Source: Allorhizocola rhizosphaerae
GTDB taxonomy: Bacteria > Actinomycetota > Actinomycetes > Mycobacteriales > Micromonosporaceae
Length of the DNA stretch: 51,844 nt
Direction of reading: 5' to 3'
Assembly: GCF_003426775.1 (NCBI RefSeq)
Contig: NZ_QJUG01000030.1
Location: 1 to 51,844, forward strand
Position 1 is the first letter of the stretch. Every line of letters begins with the position of its first letter. A program made the position numbers and the translations under genes. This document shows positions 16,589 through 24,366 of this stretch, piece by piece. Under the pieces are notes generated by a model. That model ran no database searches and had not been told where the DNA came from. It worked only from the letters and a program-made list of their open reading frames with translations.

Positions 16589-17767
16589 TCACTGCTTCTT
16601 GGGTGCGTCGACCGCGTCTATGACCCGCGTCGCGAAATCCACCGGCGAACCGGCACCAAGGTTGATCTTCGAGATCTTCACCTTGTCGCCCGATCCCGTG
16701 GCGTGGACCACACGGCTGTCGCCCAGATAGATCATCACGTGGTGGATGGTGCGCGGGTTGCTCTTGTCGGACGCGTAGAACAGCAGGTCGCCCGGCAGCA
16801 GCGCGTCGAGGTTCACGATCCGCTTGCTCGCGGTCGCCTGATACTGGTCTTTGGACACTCGCGGGAACCACTTGAGCCCGATCAGGCGGTAATAGCCGGC
16901 CCAGGTCAGGCCCGAGCAGTCGAAGTAGTCGGGCCCCTCCTCGGAGAAGCGGTAGGGCTTGCCCAGCTGCTGCAGCGCATAGCGCACAACCTTTTGCGCG
17001 TCGGGGTGCGCCACCTTGCCGTCCGAGCTCTTGCCCGGGTCGTAGTCGACCAGCTTGGCGTCATCGCGCTCGCGCTTGCGCTCCTCCTCGGTCTGCAGCA
17101 CGAGGAAACGCTCCTGCAGCAGCAGGCGGCCCTGGTCGCGCTGCATGTAGGCGTCCTTGGCGATGGTGAGGTTTTCCTCCGCGACCTTCTGCGTCGCCTT
17201 GGCCTTCTCCAGGGCCTCGGCCGCCGACTTCTCCGCCGCGGTCGCGCGGTCAAGCTCGAACGCGGTCGACTCGCTGAAATCGTCGGCGCGGTCGGGGCGC
17301 AGCCGCTGCACATCGCTCCAACCGGAACCGTGCTCGAAGCCGCGCGGGGCTCCGTTGGCCGCCATGTAGGCGTCGACCGCCGCCTTCACGGCCGCCGCGC
17401 GGGCCTCCTTGAGCTTGGCGTCGGCGTTGGACCACTCGTGCTCGGCCCAGGCCGTGGCGATCCGCGCCGCCTCGAACTCCTCGTCGAGCTCGGTCACCCG
17501 CTCCGCCAGGCTCTGTGCCTCGGCGGTCGCCACCTCGACCTGCTTGCGCAGGTATTCGAGCGGGGTAAGCGGGAACGAGGCGGGAGTCGCCAGCACACCG
17601 GTCGGCAGCGGGGGCACGCCGTTGTAGGTCGCCGGGCGGTCGCCCGCATCCGGCACCGCCGTGATCTTCGAACCCGGGGCGGGTTCGGCGTGCGCCGGAA
17701 TCGCGACCCCGCCCACGATCAGGGCCGTCAGCACAACCGTCCCCACGCGCTCCCTGCGTGTCGCCAT
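16589..17767 (-). CDS. Secreted NlpC/P60 peptidoglycan endopeptidase
   Basis: A 392-aa cell-wall hydrolase. A signal peptide (residues 1-27, ending in AHA) precedes a long coiled coil (about residues 70-265, with Ala/Glu/Lys heptads) and a C-terminal NlpC/P60 domain. The catalytic Cys is in YFDCSGLTWAGYY, the His in IHHVMIYLGD, and a third polar position in VVHATG. It should cut D-Glu-mDAP-type stem peptide bonds, as RipA-type proteins do; the coiled coil probably controls access or partners. The ATG at 17767 was chosen for GGGGAGG upstream; the frame stays open to 17827. It diverges from mqnE. Confidence 0.9.
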   Translation of the reverse strand: MATRRERVGTVVLTALIVGGVAIPAHAEPAPGSKITAVPDAGDRPATYNGVPPLPTGVLATPASFPLTPLEYLRKQVEVATAEAQSLAERVTELDEEFEAARIATAWAEHEWSNADAKLKEARAAAVKAAVDAYMAANGAPRGFEHGSGWSDVQRLRPDRADDFSESTAFELDRATAAEKSAAEALEKAKATQKVAEENLTIAKDAYMQRDQGRLLLQERFLVLQTEEERKRERDDAKLVDYDPGKSSDGKVAHPDAQKVVRYALQQLGKPYRFSEEGPDYFDCSGLTWAGYYRLIGLKWFPRVSKDQYQATASKRIVNLDALLPGDLLFYASDKSNPRTIHHVMIYLGDSRVVHATGSGDKVKISKINLGAGSPVDFATRVIDAVDAPKKQ

Positions 17768-17812
17768 TGACGCACCGTCCTCCCCGACAGTCCCCCAACC
17801 AGTCCGAGTACG

Positions 17813-17818
17813 TAGGCT
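17813..17818 (+). promoter_or_regulatory. -10 box (TAGGCT), leaderless mqnE
   Basis: TAGGCT is followed by 7 nt and the ATG at 17826. No Shine-Dalgarno is present. The same hexamer and spacing recur at 19521 and 39141. Confidence 0.6.
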
Positions 17819-17825
17819 ACTGGAC

Positions 17826-18995
17826 ATGGACGAGGGCGTGAAGCGCGAGCTGGAAGAAAAGGTGTATTCGGGGACGCGACTTAGCCGCGCCGACGGAGAA
17901 GCCCTGTATGCCGGCGACGACCTGGCCTGGCTCGGGCGGTTGGCCCATCACGTGCGCACGGAGAAAAACGGCGAGCGCGTGATGTTCAACGTCAACCGGC
18001 ACCTCAACCTGACCAACGTGTGCTCCGCGAGTTGCGCCTATTGCTCGTTCCAGCGCAAACCCGGCGAGAAAGACGCATACACGATGCGCATCGAGCAGGC
18101 CGTGGCCAAGGCGCTGGAGATGCAGGACGAGCAGCTCACCGAGCTGCACATCGTCAACGGTCTGCACCCGACACTGCCGTGGCGCTACTATCCGCGTGTC
18201 CTGCGTGAGCTCAAACAGGTACTGCCAAATGTCAAATTAAAGGCATTCACCGCGACAGAGGTGCAGTGGTTCGAGAAGATCTCCGGCCTGACCGCCGATG
18301 CGATCCTCGACGAGCTGATCGAGGCCGGGCTGGAGTCGCTGACCGGCGGCGGCGCCGAGATCTTCGACTGGGAGATCCGCAAGCAGATCGTCGACCACGC
18401 CTGCCACTGGGAGGACTGGTCGCGCATCCACCGGCTGGCCCACGCCAAGGGCCTGCGCACGCCGTCCACCATGCTTTATGGACACATCGAGGAGCCTCGG
18501 CACCGAGTCGACCACGTGCTGCGGTTGCGGGAACTGCAGGATGAGACCGGTGGATTTACGGTTTTTATTCCTTTGCGGTACCAGCACGACTTCCACGATT
18601 CCGCCGACGGAAAGGTGCGCAACCTGCTGCAGGCGCGCACCACGATGGCCGCGCCCGCCGAGTCGCTCAAGACGTTCGCCGTGTCCCGGCTCATGCTCGA
18701 CAACTTCGACCACATCAAGTGCTTCTGGGTCATGCACGGGCTCTCGGTGGCCCAGTTGTCGCTCAATTTCGGAGTGGACGATCTGGACGGCTCGGTGGTC
18801 GAATACAAGATCACGCACGACGCCGACGCGTATGGCACACCCAACACGATGCACCGCGACGACCTGCTGCACCTGATCTGGGATGCCGGGTTCACGCCGG
18901 TCGAGCGGGATACCCGATACAACGTCGTCCGCGAATATCCGCCCGCCCCGACGCTGGCCGACCGGCGGCGCGAGCCACAGCAGGTCTGGGCCTAG
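17826..18995 (+). CDS. mqnE: Aminofutalosine synthase MqnE (radical SAM)
   Basis: A 389-aa radical SAM enzyme that joins 3-(1-carboxyvinyloxy)benzoate to the adenosyl group of SAM, making aminofutalosine in the futalosine menaquinone route. The [4Fe-4S] motif is CSASCAYCSF (CxxxCxxC) near residues 62-69. Other family features are NRHLNLTNVC, HIVNGLHPTLPWRYY, LTGGGAEIFDWEIRK and FIPLRYQHD. A second mqn radical SAM gene, mqnC, lies at 39689; this one is MqnE rather than MqnC by the LTGGGAEIF block and length. The following membrane-protein gene starts at the very next base. Confidence 0.93.
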   Translation: MDEGVKRELEEKVYSGTRLSRADGEALYAGDDLAWLGRLAHHVRTEKNGERVMFNVNRHLNLTNVCSASCAYCSFQRKPGEKDAYTMRIEQAVAKALEMQDEQLTELHIVNGLHPTLPWRYYPRVLRELKQVLPNVKLKAFTATEVQWFEKISGLTADAILDELIEAGLESLTGGGAEIFDWEIRKQIVDHACHWEDWSRIHRLAHAKGLRTPSTMLYGHIEEPRHRVDHVLRLRELQDETGGFTVFIPLRYQHDFHDSADGKVRNLLQARTTMAAPAESLKTFAVSRLMLDNFDHIKCFWVMHGLSVAQLSLNFGVDDLDGSVVEYKITHDADAYGTPNTMHRDDLLHLIWDAGFTPVERDTRYNVVREYPPAPTLADRRREPQQVWA

Positions 18996-19406
18996 ATGGC
19001 GGCTCCCGCCAAGCGGCTGCACCGGCTGACCGACCTGCTCGGGCATTCGCTGGCCGGATTCATGATCAGCCTGGTCGGCGTGCTCGTGATCGACGGGCTC
19101 GGGATCCTCATCACGGGTGGGAAGTTCGGCCAGATGAGCGGATGGTTGGCGCTCGTCCTGCCGGTGCTCACATTCGTACAACAATTCTCGGCGGCCAAGG
19201 GCGAGCGCGGCCGGCTGCCGGTCACCATCGTGGCGGCCCTTGCCGCGGGCGCGGTCGGCCTCTCCGCGGCCGGCGTGTTCGCCTTCTTGCCGCCCGTCGC
19301 GTCCGGTGCGATCGGCGCGCTCGTGGCGATGCTCGTGTATGCGACCATCTGGCACGTCAGCCTCGCATTGCTTGCCCGCCCACAGCCCGGATCGCGGCGT
19401 CCATAG
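18996..19406 (+). CDS. Small multi-pass membrane protein after mqnE
   Basis: A 136-aa hydrophobic protein with about four predicted transmembrane helices (approximately residues 17-37, 46-64, 76-96 and 104-126) and short basic ends. Its ATG directly follows the mqnE stop, so the two are cotranscribed and probably cotranslated. No family is recognised. Placement suggests a membrane role linked to menaquinone or its intermediates, but nothing in the sequence proves it. The stop lies inside the first copy of a 20-bp tandem repeat. Confidence 0.75.
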   Translation: MAAPAKRLHRLTDLLGHSLAGFMISLVGVLVIDGLGILITGGKFGQMSGWLALVLPVLTFVQQFSAAKGERGRLPVTIVAALAAGAVGLSAAGVFAFLPPVASGAIGALVAMLVYATIWHVSLALLARPQPGSRRP

Positions 19407-19436
19407 CATCATTTAAGCGTCCGTAGCATCATTTAT
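19397..19436. repeat. 20-bp tandem repeat across a stop codon
   Basis: Two adjacent units (19397 and 19417) share 19 positions with one change, including TAGCATCATTTA. The first unit contains the stop codon of the membrane-protein gene. Confidence 0.75.
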
Positions 19437-19453
19437 TCGGGGGGTCCATCGGG

Positions 19454-19480
19454 TTATCCCCAACGGCAGAGTTATCCACA
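19454..19480 (+). promoter_or_regulatory. Pair of DnaA-box-like 9-mers
   Basis: TTATCCCCA (19454-19462) and a perfect DnaA box TTATCCACA (19472-19480) lie in the same orientation, 18 bp apart start to start. They sit about 50 bp upstream of the secretion module start. No other origin features are visible. Confidence 0.4.
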
Positions 19481-19520
19481 GGCCCGGTTTTCTGGGGCAA
19501 CATCAACAGGTTCGCGTCTA

Positions 19521-19526
19521 TAGGCT
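19521..19526 (+). promoter_or_regulatory. -10 box (TAGGCT) of the secretion module
   Basis: TAGGCT is followed by 7 nt and the ATG at 19534. It should drive a leaderless transcript of the three-gene module. Confidence 0.55.
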
Positions 19527-19533
19527 CCGTCGC

Positions 19534-19851
19534 ATGGAGCCGCGCGAGACTCAGGCCGATGCGGGCGGGATGGGCGCCCAGGCACAATCGGTGTGCGCCG
19601 TGGCCGAAGACGTCGATGTGGCCCGCCGAGACTGGCGCTACGACCTCGACGATGCGGCGGCGGCGTTCAAACTGGAGGGCGCGACAACGGCGTTCCGCGA
19701 CGTGCGTGACGCGTGGGAGGCGGAGTTTCGGGTCTACCACGAGGTTTTGGCGCACTGGTGCCAAGCGGCGCAGGCGGCCGCCGCCGACTATCAGGGCGTC
19801 GACGAATATCTTGCCGCGCAGCAGCGCCGCATCCCGCGCGGGGTGATGTGA
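19534..19851 (+). CDS. Small WXG100/EspC-like secretion partner
   Basis: A 105-aa helical-hairpin protein. Two amphipathic helices (about residues 15-50 and 53-95) are followed by YQGVD at residues 86-90, which fits the YxxxD/E type VII secretion signal. A tryptophan pair (W34, W61) sits in the helices, although no exact WxG turn is present. I read it as an EspC- or WXG100-like partner that heterodimerises with the larger protein encoded next. Its TGA overlaps the ATG of that gene by one base. No signal peptide is present, as expected for this pathway. No ESX core genes are in the window. Confidence 0.65.
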   Translation: MEPRETQADAGGMGAQAQSVCAVAEDVDVARRDWRYDLDDAAAAFKLEGATTAFRDVRDAWEAEFRVYHEVLAHWCQAAQAAAADYQGVDEYLAAQQRRIPRGVM

Positions 19852-21392
19852 TGACCTCCCGCGACTATTTCCAGCTCACCACCGCGCTCAACCGGCTCAA
19901 TCGGGTGCTCGACTTCCTGCGCACGCTGACCAATCCGGTCGCGATGGTCCAGGCCATCATCGAGACGCTGCGCAGGCTCGGCTCCATCTTCAGCCATGTC
20001 CCGGGAGACCCCGATGCCATCGATCGCTATGCGAGCGCGTTCCGTTCGATGCGCAACGCCATCGACACCGCCGACACCGACCTCGACCGGGTGCAGACCG
20101 GCGTGCCCGCGGTGTGGCAGGGCGACGCGGCATCCGAGGCGCTCGCGGCGCTGCGCGCCACACAGAGCCTGTTCGAGCAGGCCGCCCCGGCCATGCAGCA
20201 TGCGGCCGACCTGCTCGGTGACTACGCCGACGAGCTGCGCCGGCTCAAGACCAAACTGCGTGGGCACCGGGATGATCTGGAGGAGGTCATCCGCGAGCTC
20301 GACAGCGTGCTCGACCTGGCGCGCAACCTCATTGACACGCTCAACCCGTTCGATGGCAGCGACGGCGGCATCGACGCGAAGATCGAAAAGGCGATCCGCG
20401 CGGTGTCGGGCGCGATCCGGGTGTTCGAAGATCTGGCCACGGCCGAAGATGCGCTGCGCCGTGGACTTCGCGATGTCGCGGGCAAGGCCCGTGCGGGTGC
20501 GGTCAGGTCGGCCCACGTCGACGCGTTCGACGCGGTTTTGCTGGCCAACGCCGGCATCGACGGCTCCGCTCGGGAGGAAAACGGCATCCTGTCCACCGCT
20601 CGACTCGCCCGCGCCGCGGAGAAGATGGGCCAACTGTCCGAAGCAGACCGGGCCCGCATGCAGGCGCTGCTGGAGAGCGCGAGATCCGAGCACGAGCGGG
20701 CCTACCTGATGAAGGCGCTCGCAGCAGGCCACTCGCTAGACGACATCGCGCGCTTCGCCGGGATCATCCACGGCAAAGACGATGCCTGGCTGCGCCAGCA
20801 GCTCAGCCTGGTCAACCCCGGCTCTACCGGCTCCGTCGAGTATCGCGGTTATCCGATCGAGCAGTTCGACGGCACGACGTGTGGCTCGACCTCCATCATG
20901 ATTGCCCGCGCCATGAATGACCCGCTCTATGCGCTCTCCCTGACCACGGCGCCCGACGGCACACCACTCGGCCGACAACAGTTCGGTGATCGAATCGAGG
21001 CCGAGGAGCGGCGAATCCATGACAGCACCAACACGCTGTGGCCGCAGGGCCTCGGCACGACCCCGTGGGGCCTCAACAACGAGCTCAATCGGCACGCGGA
21101 TTCGTTTGGCGCGCAGTACAATTGGCGCCTGGTCGACGACACGTCGTCCGGCTCGGTCAACCCGGCGCTCGACGACGCGGTCGGCGCTGTCGACGCGGGG
21201 CATTCCGTGCCGGTGCTGATCGGCGACTCCTATCCGGCACACTATGTGTTCCTGGTGGGCCACGAGGGAGACCAGCTCATCTTCTACGACCCGAGCGGCC
21301 GGATGGTGCGCGTGAGCGAGTCCGACTTCCGTGACGGCAACATGTCGGCGTTGGGATACGACCATGTGCAGGGTGTGGTGACGCCACGATGA
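19851..21392 (+). CDS. Putative type VII secretion effector with papain-like C-terminus
   Basis: A 513-aa protein with two parts. Residues 1-140 form a WXG100-like helical domain with the motif WQG at 89-91 and a YADEL segment after the second helix. Residues 140-320 are helical linker. Residues 330-513 resemble a papain/C39-like cysteine hydrolase: Cys344 in FDGTTCGSTSIM, His464 in YPAHYVFLVG and Asp480 in LIFYDPSG, in the expected order and spacing. It lacks a Sec or Tat signal. The architecture matches secreted polymorphic toxins or peptidases; the target (peptidoglycan, host or rival protein) is unknown. It overlaps both neighbours by 1-4 nt. Confidence 0.7.
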   Translation: MTSRDYFQLTTALNRLNRVLDFLRTLTNPVAMVQAIIETLRRLGSIFSHVPGDPDAIDRYASAFRSMRNAIDTADTDLDRVQTGVPAVWQGDAASEALAALRATQSLFEQAAPAMQHAADLLGDYADELRRLKTKLRGHRDDLEEVIRELDSVLDLARNLIDTLNPFDGSDGGIDAKIEKAIRAVSGAIRVFEDLATAEDALRRGLRDVAGKARAGAVRSAHVDAFDAVLLANAGIDGSAREENGILSTARLARAAEKMGQLSEADRARMQALLESARSEHERAYLMKALAAGHSLDDIARFAGIIHGKDDAWLRQQLSLVNPGSTGSVEYRGYPIEQFDGTTCGSTSIMIARAMNDPLYALSLTTAPDGTPLGRQQFGDRIEAEERRIHDSTNTLWPQGLGTTPWGLNNELNRHADSFGAQYNWRLVDDTSSGSVNPALDDAVGAVDAGHSVPVLIGDSYPAHYVFLVGHEGDQLIFYDPSGRMVRVSESDFRDGNMSALGYDHVQGVVTPR

Positions 21393-22342
21393 CCACCGAC
21401 ATCAAGCCGGTCCAGACGACGGTCACAGATGCCAACTGCGGGTTCCTCCCGGCGGCCCGGGCCCGCAGCCACCGGGCCCGCACCCACCGGGCCCGCAGTG
21501 TCCTTTCCCGATGCTCCTCCGGGTTGGCCCTGCTGCAGGTAGGGTTCGCGCCGGCGGCGCGGCTGCTAGCAGGCTGGACCCGGCAGCGGGCGGGGTCGGC
21601 GCGGGCGCAGGCTGGAGTAGCGCGGCCGCTGGCTGGCTTGGCTCGACTGCGGGCCGTGGCGGCTGTGTTGACTGGGCTCGCCGTGCTGGGGTTGGCAACC
21701 GGTTGCCCGGGGCCGGCTGGCGGGCCGATGGGAGTCGACGAGCAACGGTTGGCCGCGGCGATGAGCGAGCCGGTGGTGGCGCTCGACAAGCAGCCCTCGG
21801 CAAGGGCCGGATTCCAATCGTCGAAGCAGGCTCCCGCCAAGCGCGGCAGCGTCGTGGCGGACCTCTCGGATGAGGTTGCACAGTCTCCCGACGTGACGGC
21901 CCGCAACCGCACCAAGGAGTTCATGGGGCGGTTGCGCGCCGAGGGCTGGACGGTCTACCTGGCGGCGTGCATCCCGCCGCGCCCGCCGGGCTTATCGCCG
22001 CCGCAGGCGGACGCCATCCCGGCGGTGCAGTTCGAAGACGGGTGGACCTTTGTCGCTTACGGGTACAAGGTAATCCACGGTGTGTCCTACTTCGCCTCGC
22101 TCGAAGGTCGTGGCTCGTCCGGCAACAACCGGGCACAGGTCAGCCTGTTGCTGCGCATTCCACAGTCCACCGAGCCCACGCCCGACCTTTTCGCCGACCG
22201 GCCACCGGCGCTGGATACCGGCGCATCTTGCATCGAGGCCACCCAGCCACCGGCGGCGCGGACCATAACCGGTCCGGCGATCGAGGTGGACAGCGACGGA
22301 CCAAACCCGGACGGCACGCCGAAGCCCAACGGGCATCGGTAG
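21389..22342 (+). CDS. Putative lipoprotein, candidate immunity protein
   Basis: A 317-aa protein whose ATG overlaps the stop of the effector-like gene (ATGA). Residues 20-90 are low-complexity Ala/Arg-rich with repeated RAR units, followed by a hydrophobic helix (about 89-105) and a lipobox-like ATGC with Cys106. The C-terminal 190 residues are a soluble domain with YLAACIPPRPPGLS, GWTFVAYGYKVIHGVSYF and a Pro-rich tail. No family is recognised. Position immediately after a putative toxin suggests a surface-anchored immunity protein. The Ala/Arg-rich N-terminus is unusual before a lipoprotein signal, so the true start could lie nearer residue 80-90. Confidence 0.6.
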   Translation: MTTDIKPVQTTVTDANCGFLPAARARSHRARTHRARSVLSRCSSGLALLQVGFAPAARLLAGWTRQRAGSARAQAGVARPLAGLARLRAVAAVLTGLAVLGLATGCPGPAGGPMGVDEQRLAAAMSEPVVALDKQPSARAGFQSSKQAPAKRGSVVADLSDEVAQSPDVTARNRTKEFMGRLRAEGWTVYLAACIPPRPPGLSPPQADAIPAVQFEDGWTFVAYGYKVIHGVSYFASLEGRGSSGNNRAQVSLLLRIPQSTEPTPDLFADRPPALDTGASCIEATQPPAARTITGPAIEVDSDGPNPDGTPKPNGHR

Positions 22343-22378
22343 GAGCGGTACCGCGCTTGCCGGATGGACTCCACTGGT

Positions 22379-22419
22379 CCGCGATACTCGGCCAGCATGT
22401 TGCTGGCCGAGTATCGCGG
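22379..22419. terminator. Perfect 19-bp palindrome with 3-nt loop
   Basis: Arms at 22379-22397 and 22401-22419 are exact complements around TGT. It lies between the end of the plus-strand secretion module and the end of the minus-strand btu operon, so a bidirectional terminator is the likely role, although no T-tracts flank it. Confidence 0.6.
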
Positions 22420-22573
22420 CCGATGTTGCGGTACTACTCCAACGGCTGGTCCGGCTGGACCGGCCTCAGCCTGTAGCAACACGAGCAACGGGTCAGGGTC
22501 AGCACGAACCCTTTCGCGCCAACCTTGACCCGTCACCGCAATGTCGCGGTGCGCTCGGGGCAGGGGCGGGTAG

Positions 22574-23335
22574 TTAGCGCACTGGGACGACAACGGGGCC
22601 GAAGTCGGCGTCGATGACGCGGACGTTGGCGCGGTAGTGGGAGCGCAGGAGCTCCTCTGTCAACACCGCTGAGGGTGGGCCGGATGCGGCCACGGTGCCG
22701 TCGGACATGAGCACGAGGCGGTCGGCGTATTCGCCGGCCAGCGAAAGGTCGTGCATGGTGGCCAGTACGGTCAGGCCGTGCGCGCGCCGCAGGCCGTCGA
22801 CCAGTTCGAGCACCTCCTGCTGGTGCCCGATGTCCAGAGCGGACGTGGGCTCGTCGAGCAACAGTAACGGCGCCGATTGGGCGAGCGCACGCGCGAGGTA
22901 GACGCGCTGGCGCTCGCCGCCCGACAGCGTGTCGAGCCGGCGCGAGGCGAACGGTAGCAGGTCCAACGCGTGCAGCCGCTCCTCCACAATGGACAAGTCT
23001 TGCAAAGACTCGCGCCCCAGCAACGGAATGTACGGGGTCCGTCCTAACAGGACATAGTCGAAGACCCGGATCCCGGGTGGCACCACCGGTTGCTGCGCCA
23101 CGCTGGCCACGATCCGCGCACGCTGCCGCCGCGAGTGCGCGCCGGTCTCCGTACCGGATAAGAGAATTGAACCCGAGTATGGCAGGAAGCCGCCAACGGC
23201 GCGCAGGAAGGTCGATTTGCCGGCGCCGTTGGGTCCGATGATGGTGACCCACTCGCCCTCGGCCACCGCCAGGTCGACCCCGCGCAGGATGGCGTTGCCG
23301 TCCAAGGAAACGTGCACGGACGTGGCGGCCAGCAT
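22574..23335 (-). CDS. btuD: Cobalamin ABC transporter ATPase BtuD-like
   Basis: A 253-aa ABC ATPase of the Fe-siderophore/heme/B12 import family. Walker A is GPNGAGKST, the Q-loop SVAQQPVV, the signature LSGGERQRV, Walker B LLLLDEPTSALD and the switch His ATMHD. It powers import through the BtuC-like permease. The ATG at 23335 touches the permease stop (TGATG); a GTG one codon earlier would give a 4-nt overlap. The cobalamin riboswitch at the head of the operon makes B12 or a corrinoid the substrate, rather than iron. Confidence 0.88.
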   Translation of the reverse strand: MLAATSVHVSLDGNAILRGVDLAVAEGEWVTIIGPNGAGKSTFLRAVGGFLPYSGSILLSGTETGAHSRRQRARIVASVAQQPVVPPGIRVFDYVLLGRTPYIPLLGRESLQDLSIVEERLHALDLLPFASRRLDTLSGGERQRVYLARALAQSAPLLLLDEPTSALDIGHQQEVLELVDGLRRAHGLTVLATMHDLSLAGEYADRLVLMSDGTVAASGPPSAVLTEELLRSHYRANVRVIDADFGPVVVPVR

Positions 23336-24366
23336 CACAGCGGCACCGCCTTGCTGGTGCGCATCACGAGAATGAAGAACGGCGCCCCGAAAAACGCTGT
23401 CACCACACCGATCGGCAGCTCGCCGGGCGCGATGATGGTGCGCGCCCCCAGGTCGGCCAGGGCAAGGAAAGCACCGCCGAACAGTAGCGACAGCGGCAGG
23501 ATCGTGCGATAAGACGTGCCCGCGAGCATCCGCACCATGTGCGGCACGATGATGCCGACAAACGCGATAAGCCCCGAAACCGCCACGGCCGCAGCGGTCC
23601 CGAGCGCCGCCGCCCCGAGCAGGATGAGCCGTGACCGCTGCGGGTGCAGGCCCAGCGAGGCCGCCTCCGCATCGCCGACGCTCAGGACGTCAAGCTCGCG
23701 CCGCAACGCCAGCACGACGATCGAAGCCACCGCCACGTAGGGCACGAGCTGCCACACATCCCCGTAGCCGTCCGTGGCCAGCCGCCCGAGCAGCCACGAG
23801 TACACCTCCAGGATGGTGTCCACATTCCGTTGCAGCAAATAGGTTTGGATGGCCGACAGGAAACTCGCGATGGCGACGCCGGCCAGGATCAGGTTGCGCG
23901 CGCTGCCCAGGGCGTACGCGGTCACGGCCGCGAGCAGCGCGCCCAAGAAGGCGAATACCGGCATGATGGAGTTGTCCAGCCGCAGCACGATGGCCGCAGT
24001 CGCACCGAGCCCCGCCCCGGCCGCGATGCCGATCAGATAGGGATCGGCCAGCGGGTTGCGGAACACGCCCTGGAAGCACCCGCCCGCGAGCGCCAGCATC
24101 CCGCCGACCAAAAGTCCTAAAAGGACGCGCGGGAGCCGGATCTGGGTGACGATGGCGGCCTCGCGCTCGTCGAGCCCGGATTCGAGCCCGAGCAATTCGA
24201 GCACGACGGCCGCCGGCGGCAGCGACACCGGCCCGAGCGATACGCCCAGCACCAGGGTGGCGAGCACGGACGCCACCCCTGCCGCGAGCCACCAGCGGCT
24301 CAGCCGTGCGGGCCGCACATCGTGAGGCCGTGCGGGCCGCACGTCGTGAGGCCGTGTGGGTTTCAC
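23335..24366 (-). CDS. btuC: Cobalamin ABC transporter permease BtuC-like (FecCD family)
   Basis: A 343-aa membrane permease with about ten helices. Family blocks are RLPRVLLGLLVGGMLALAGGCFQGVFRNPLADPYLIGIAAGAGLG, GLIAFVGIIVPHMVRML (the cytoplasmic coupling helix) and ELPIGVVTAFFGAPFFI at the C-terminus. The N-terminus carries two copies of RPHDVRPA encoded by a 24-bp tandem duplication, which is absent from the family. The ATG overlaps the btuF stop (ATGA). With BtuF and BtuD it forms a complete importer. Confidence 0.88.
   Translation of the reverse strand: MKPTRPHDVRPARPHDVRPARLSRWWLAAGVASVLATLVLGVSLGPVSLPPAAVVLELLGLESGLDEREAAIVTQIRLPRVLLGLLVGGMLALAGGCFQGVFRNPLADPYLIGIAAGAGLGATAAIVLRLDNSIMPVFAFLGALLAAVTAYALGSARNLILAGVAIASFLSAIQTYLLQRNVDTILEVYSWLLGRLATDGYGDVWQLVPYVAVASIVVLALRRELDVLSVGDAEAASLGLHPQRSRLILLGAAALGTAAAVAVSGLIAFVGIIVPHMVRMLAGTSYRTILPLSLLFGGAFLALADLGARTIIAPGELPIGVVTAFFGAPFFILVMRTSKAVPL
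24303..24350. repeat. 24-bp tandem duplication at the start of btuC
   Basis: Two units (24303-24326 and 24327-24350) differ at one base. Each contains the palindrome GTGCGGGCCGCAC and each adds eight residues (RPHDVRPA) to the permease N-terminus. A partial third copy follows. Confidence 0.8.

Noticed and set aside
19454-19480. Replication origin (oriC) suggested by DnaA boxes
   Set aside because: Only two boxes are present, without dnaA, dnaN, rpmH or an AT-rich unwinding region.
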